A stretch of 64,000 nt of DNA from Diphasiastrum complanatum (taxonomy: Eukaryota > Streptophyta > Lycopodiopsida > Lycopodiales > Lycopodiaceae): the NCBI GenBank assembly GCA_029204225.1, contig CM055112.1, positions 31,087,907 to 31,151,906 on the forward strand, written 5' to 3'. Numbering within the stretch: position 1 is the first letter of the stretch; each line of letters begins with the position of its first letter. The position numbers and the translations under genes are program-made. This document shows positions 60,780-64,000 of this stretch, piece after piece. The notes under the pieces were generated by a model, which worked only from the letters and a program-made list of their open reading frames with translations, ran no database searches and was not told the origin of the DNA.

Positions 60780-62370
60780 AAAATATTTGTAGGTCTGATT
60801 AAGAATAGGTTTATTTAGAATCTAGAGAGAGCACCTAGCCAAGATATCAAAAAGGATTTATTAAAAGAGATTAAAGTGAAATTTAATAAACTGACTTGTA
60901 CATCTCAAAATCTTTCTCACACATGTACACCTACTCTCAAAAATAGAGGTCATCCGAACATAAATACTCTGATATTGATAAGAAAGTTGTACAAAGGACT
61001 TGTGTCGAGTTTGTTGATGCAATATCAAAAGCATGGAGAAGATCACATCACTCATTACATGGTTAGTACAATTTCTTCAAGATGCTTTCAATTTTCCATA
61101 TATATTTAGATTTAAACATAAGACTAACATTATGGTTTTGAGCTTCACTATTGGTTTTTGTTTTGCTAGTTTGTTTGATGATTTCTAGGCCGCTGACCAT
61201 CAGAGCAGTTGAGATGCACATTCGGTAGCAGATCCCAGGTATTGACTGGGTCGAAATGGAAGTCGAAATGCATGATGCTATTTTCAACAATATACCAATG
61301 TCTATTCTTACGTTTGTTCCAACCTTAAGGCTTTATTGTTTTATAAAAGCCGAATGAGAAACACCATCACCAAAAAATTGGGCACTACAAGTATCAAATA
61401 TCACACTAGGACAATGGGCCACGGGACGAAAATGGGCAAAACCTTCATACTTAAGGAAGTACCTAAATGCATAAGGGCCACCCAAAGATCAATTATCAAG
61501 AAGGACCAGAAAAATGTCAAAGACCATCTGAATTTAAGAGGATGCCGACAAAATGTGAAATACCGGGCATAAGACCTTGACTCATGTTTACAAATGGGAC
61601 ATTTCTATTGGATGAGAACATTGACCCACATGGGCCATGTACTTTGGTCATGTATGCCCATGTGGCCCTATCCACACTCTTCAGCCATTTCAGAGTCCAC
61701 ATGGCACAAGGCCAAAAAGTCTTAATGAACCCTTGAAAATGAAATGTTGAATGGTCAAAGGATAGGATGAAATGAAAAATTGAAAGGTTGGGCCGTCATC
61801 CGTTCACAGATATACATGCATGGCCAGCCTCACGCAAACGGAACCAGATCAAGAACCAGCTCTATTTTTTCATATCATTATGCTTTCATGTTTGTTTTAT
61901 TGCGTAGCCTTGCAGAGGTGCGATGGTGATATTCCTTCTTTACGTAATTTGTTGAGGGTGATGGAGACCAACTTTTCTTTCATGAGAGCCAAAAGGATTG
62001 TGGAACTGATCGTTGTGTTTGAGAATTTCTTGAGTTGATCTATCAAAATCACTATCACGGAGCTAACACATATCAAAGATGGAGAGTGTGGTAGATTTCA
62101 ATGTGTTCATGGAAAGATATGTAGTTGAAAGCATCTCATTTACTCTGAGTAACATTAGTATTGTTGAATATCATGTTTCCGAGAGTATTGATCACCCAAG
62201 TACGTAAGAGCTTCAGGGGAATGGTACTTTGATTATGAGAACGATGGATTAATGGTTAAGTCTACTCCTGCTCAAGAGCTAATATGGGCAGAGTCTCAGA
62301 GCTCCAAATTTTGATTGACCAGCGTTGCTACATTAACTACTTTGATTAAGATTTGTGGAGGTTACATACA
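60780..62370. other. no gene recognised
   Basis: Short open frames occur on both strands (for example 61336-61572 plus and 61820-62038 plus). None carries a motif I recognise, and none is supported by splice-linked neighbours. The sequence around 61560-61740 has CATGTGGCCC/GGGCCATGT repeats of unknown meaning. Confidence 0.35.
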
Positions 62371-62440
62371 GAGCAATTGATGCAGATCATGATCACTGAC
62401 GGACGGAGCAATTGATGCAGATCATGATCACTGACGGACG
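62371..62440. repeat. perfect 35 bp tandem duplication
   Basis: The unit beginning GAGCAATTGATGCAGATCAT is repeated exactly, so the event is recent. The remainder to 64000 shows no recognised gene. Confidence 0.95.
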
Positions 62441-64000
62441 GGATAGGGAGATAAATCCTAGCTGACAACGTGAGCATCCTCTGAACGTGCGTTGACTCAC
62501 AAAATTATCATCATGTTGCTCTCTATCCTCCATGAAAGATTTGACGCATTCCATTGCTACTGCTGCAGTTGAGAACTATCGTCGTTGACTATCCTCATAG
62601 TGCGAATACCACTCAGTTTTCAGTCGAGTTTCAGTCTATGGTGCGATCATTTGAAGAGACCATTGTTTCAGTACCTACATGAGCATGATTGAGTTAAGCA
62701 GCACCTATCGGGCCTAAGCAGACATCACTACTTTGATGTGTAACTGAGAGATTACCTTCAATCGATCTCTATGGGAGTGCTCACCGTGCATTTAAGCAGT
62801 TGTATTATGAGTACTGGTCTGTACTGCTCTTACATCAGTTTTGAAGTATGGATTCTCAGTATACTATTATCTGTCTCTATATAGTGATGAGATAACTAAT
62901 TTCATGATGACTCCTATCAAAGCACTGATCCATATGTGCAGTTTTGAGTATAGACTTTTCAATGATTATGAGGAAGTTCTGCATGATGACTTGTACATAT
63001 TCCTGCTAATCAAGTGCATTCCACAGATGTTTGAATACTGAATATCAAACATCGGTCTATGAGAGAGTGAGAGCTTTATTATCAGGCTACTAAAATCAGT
63101 GAGGAATCGCTATTAGCAATGGATATTCTGAGTGAGAATAATTCCAAATCCTGGGATTGATTTGAGCAAATGTTAACTCCATCACTGATATGGGGACCCA
63201 TTGAGAATGTACGTCTGATTATCGTGGAAGAGCCATCATTGAACTAGAGCTGTCATTGTTGTCTGCTATGGAGCAATCGAAGGATGTTGTCTCTGTTGCT
63301 TTGTCGATTGAAACTTGTTAAAAATAGTTTGTAGAAGACTAATGAGGAAGCTGATATCAAGCTGTCCATGAACTGCATGAGCTCACTTTGGATCCTGCAC
63401 GACTATCAGTCATTCTAGCAACCAGTCTGCACTTAGGAGCAACACTTCTTGGTGTCTACAAGGTGAACTCCTACAACACTACACACTCCGGGAAGCCTAA
63501 CCTTTGCATGATTGGTCTCTGATTTCCTGCGGGGTGGAGCTGGAGGAGACGTGAGAAGAGAACCTCACATGTAAGTTTCCTCATTTGTTCTGACACTCTG
63601 CTAATTGCGTATTCAATCTATGATAGATGATGCAATTGTGTATGTCATAGATGTCGCAGCAGTGATTACAGCTTCATATTGAAAAAACTTTAATGCATAT
63701 TGTTTTCTTCCATGTCTTCATAAAGAAAGATTATAGCATGTGCTAAAAGAACTCTTAGATAGTGTATTGTTATGTCTCAGGAGAAAGTTAAATGCAGGAT
63801 AGTTGTGATTTGAGGTGATGATAGTTTTAGACTCTACCAGAATTGCTAGTTTGCGCAGAATGACTGCTTTTTGTCTAAATGCATGGAGAAAGCTTTAAGG
63901 AATGTTGCTTGGGTGAATGTGATGAGTGAATCAAGCAAGTCATCCTCGTCTCCTTGGAACAAAGGAGTGAGGTTAAGCTCACTCTAGTTGGAACACACTA

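Overview
The window looks like AT-rich nuclear DNA of a land plant. The evidence is a secreted GH9 endoglucanase gene with seven short GT-AG introns, LTR retrotransposons primed by initiator-Met tRNA, CACTA-type transposase remnants, and a long degenerate tract of the plant telomere motif (CCCTAAA). The species cannot be named from the sequence. Most of the window is repeats, many nested in one another. Only one host gene is recognised with confidence.

Layout. 1-3.36 kb: a two-copy tandem repeat, then a spliced gene candidate whose pieces resemble plant shugoshin (tentative). 3.37-9.65 kb: a complete-ended Ty3/gypsy chromovirus on the minus strand with TSD GTAAG. 9.68-14.62 kb: two ~470 bp inverted arms around a decayed Copia fossil. 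14.8-15.6 kb: another Copia fossil. 16.5-20.6 kb: two 189 bp inverted arms around the GH9 gene on the minus strand, which has eight exons and a one-base frameshift in exon 3. 21.3-25.1 kb: gypsy and Copia fossils and an LTR-like repeat. 26.4-27.5 kb: a broken SET-domain coding region beside a transposase-associated domain. 29.5-31.3 kb: a Copia fossil and a second copy of the LTR-like repeat. 31.5-45.0 kb: a pair of ~360 bp inverted arms split by a 5.2 kb non-coding gypsy element (TSD CTTTC). The left LTR of that gypsy element is itself split by a young Copia (TSD ACTTC). 45-56 kb: gypsy and Copia fossils in both orientations. 57.5-58.6 kb: a CACTA transposase remnant. 59.2-60.8 kb: a hairpin-rich MITE-like stretch and the telomere-like tract. 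60.8-64 kb: nothing recognised.

How it fits together. The two gypsy elements share LTR end sequence, primer site, polypurine-tract neighbourhood and a leader repeat, so the non-coding one is probably a non-autonomous relative of the pol-bearing one. In the non-coding element the leader repeat has expanded into a five-unit array with alternating spacing. LTR differences counted by eye are about 16/918 for the pol-bearing gypsy, 9/1245 for the non-coding gypsy and 4/655 for the Copia. This agrees with the nesting order. The most interesting biology is the GH9 gene inside inverted arms, which looks like a gene carried by a DNA transposon, and three independent long inverted-repeat structures within 35 kb.
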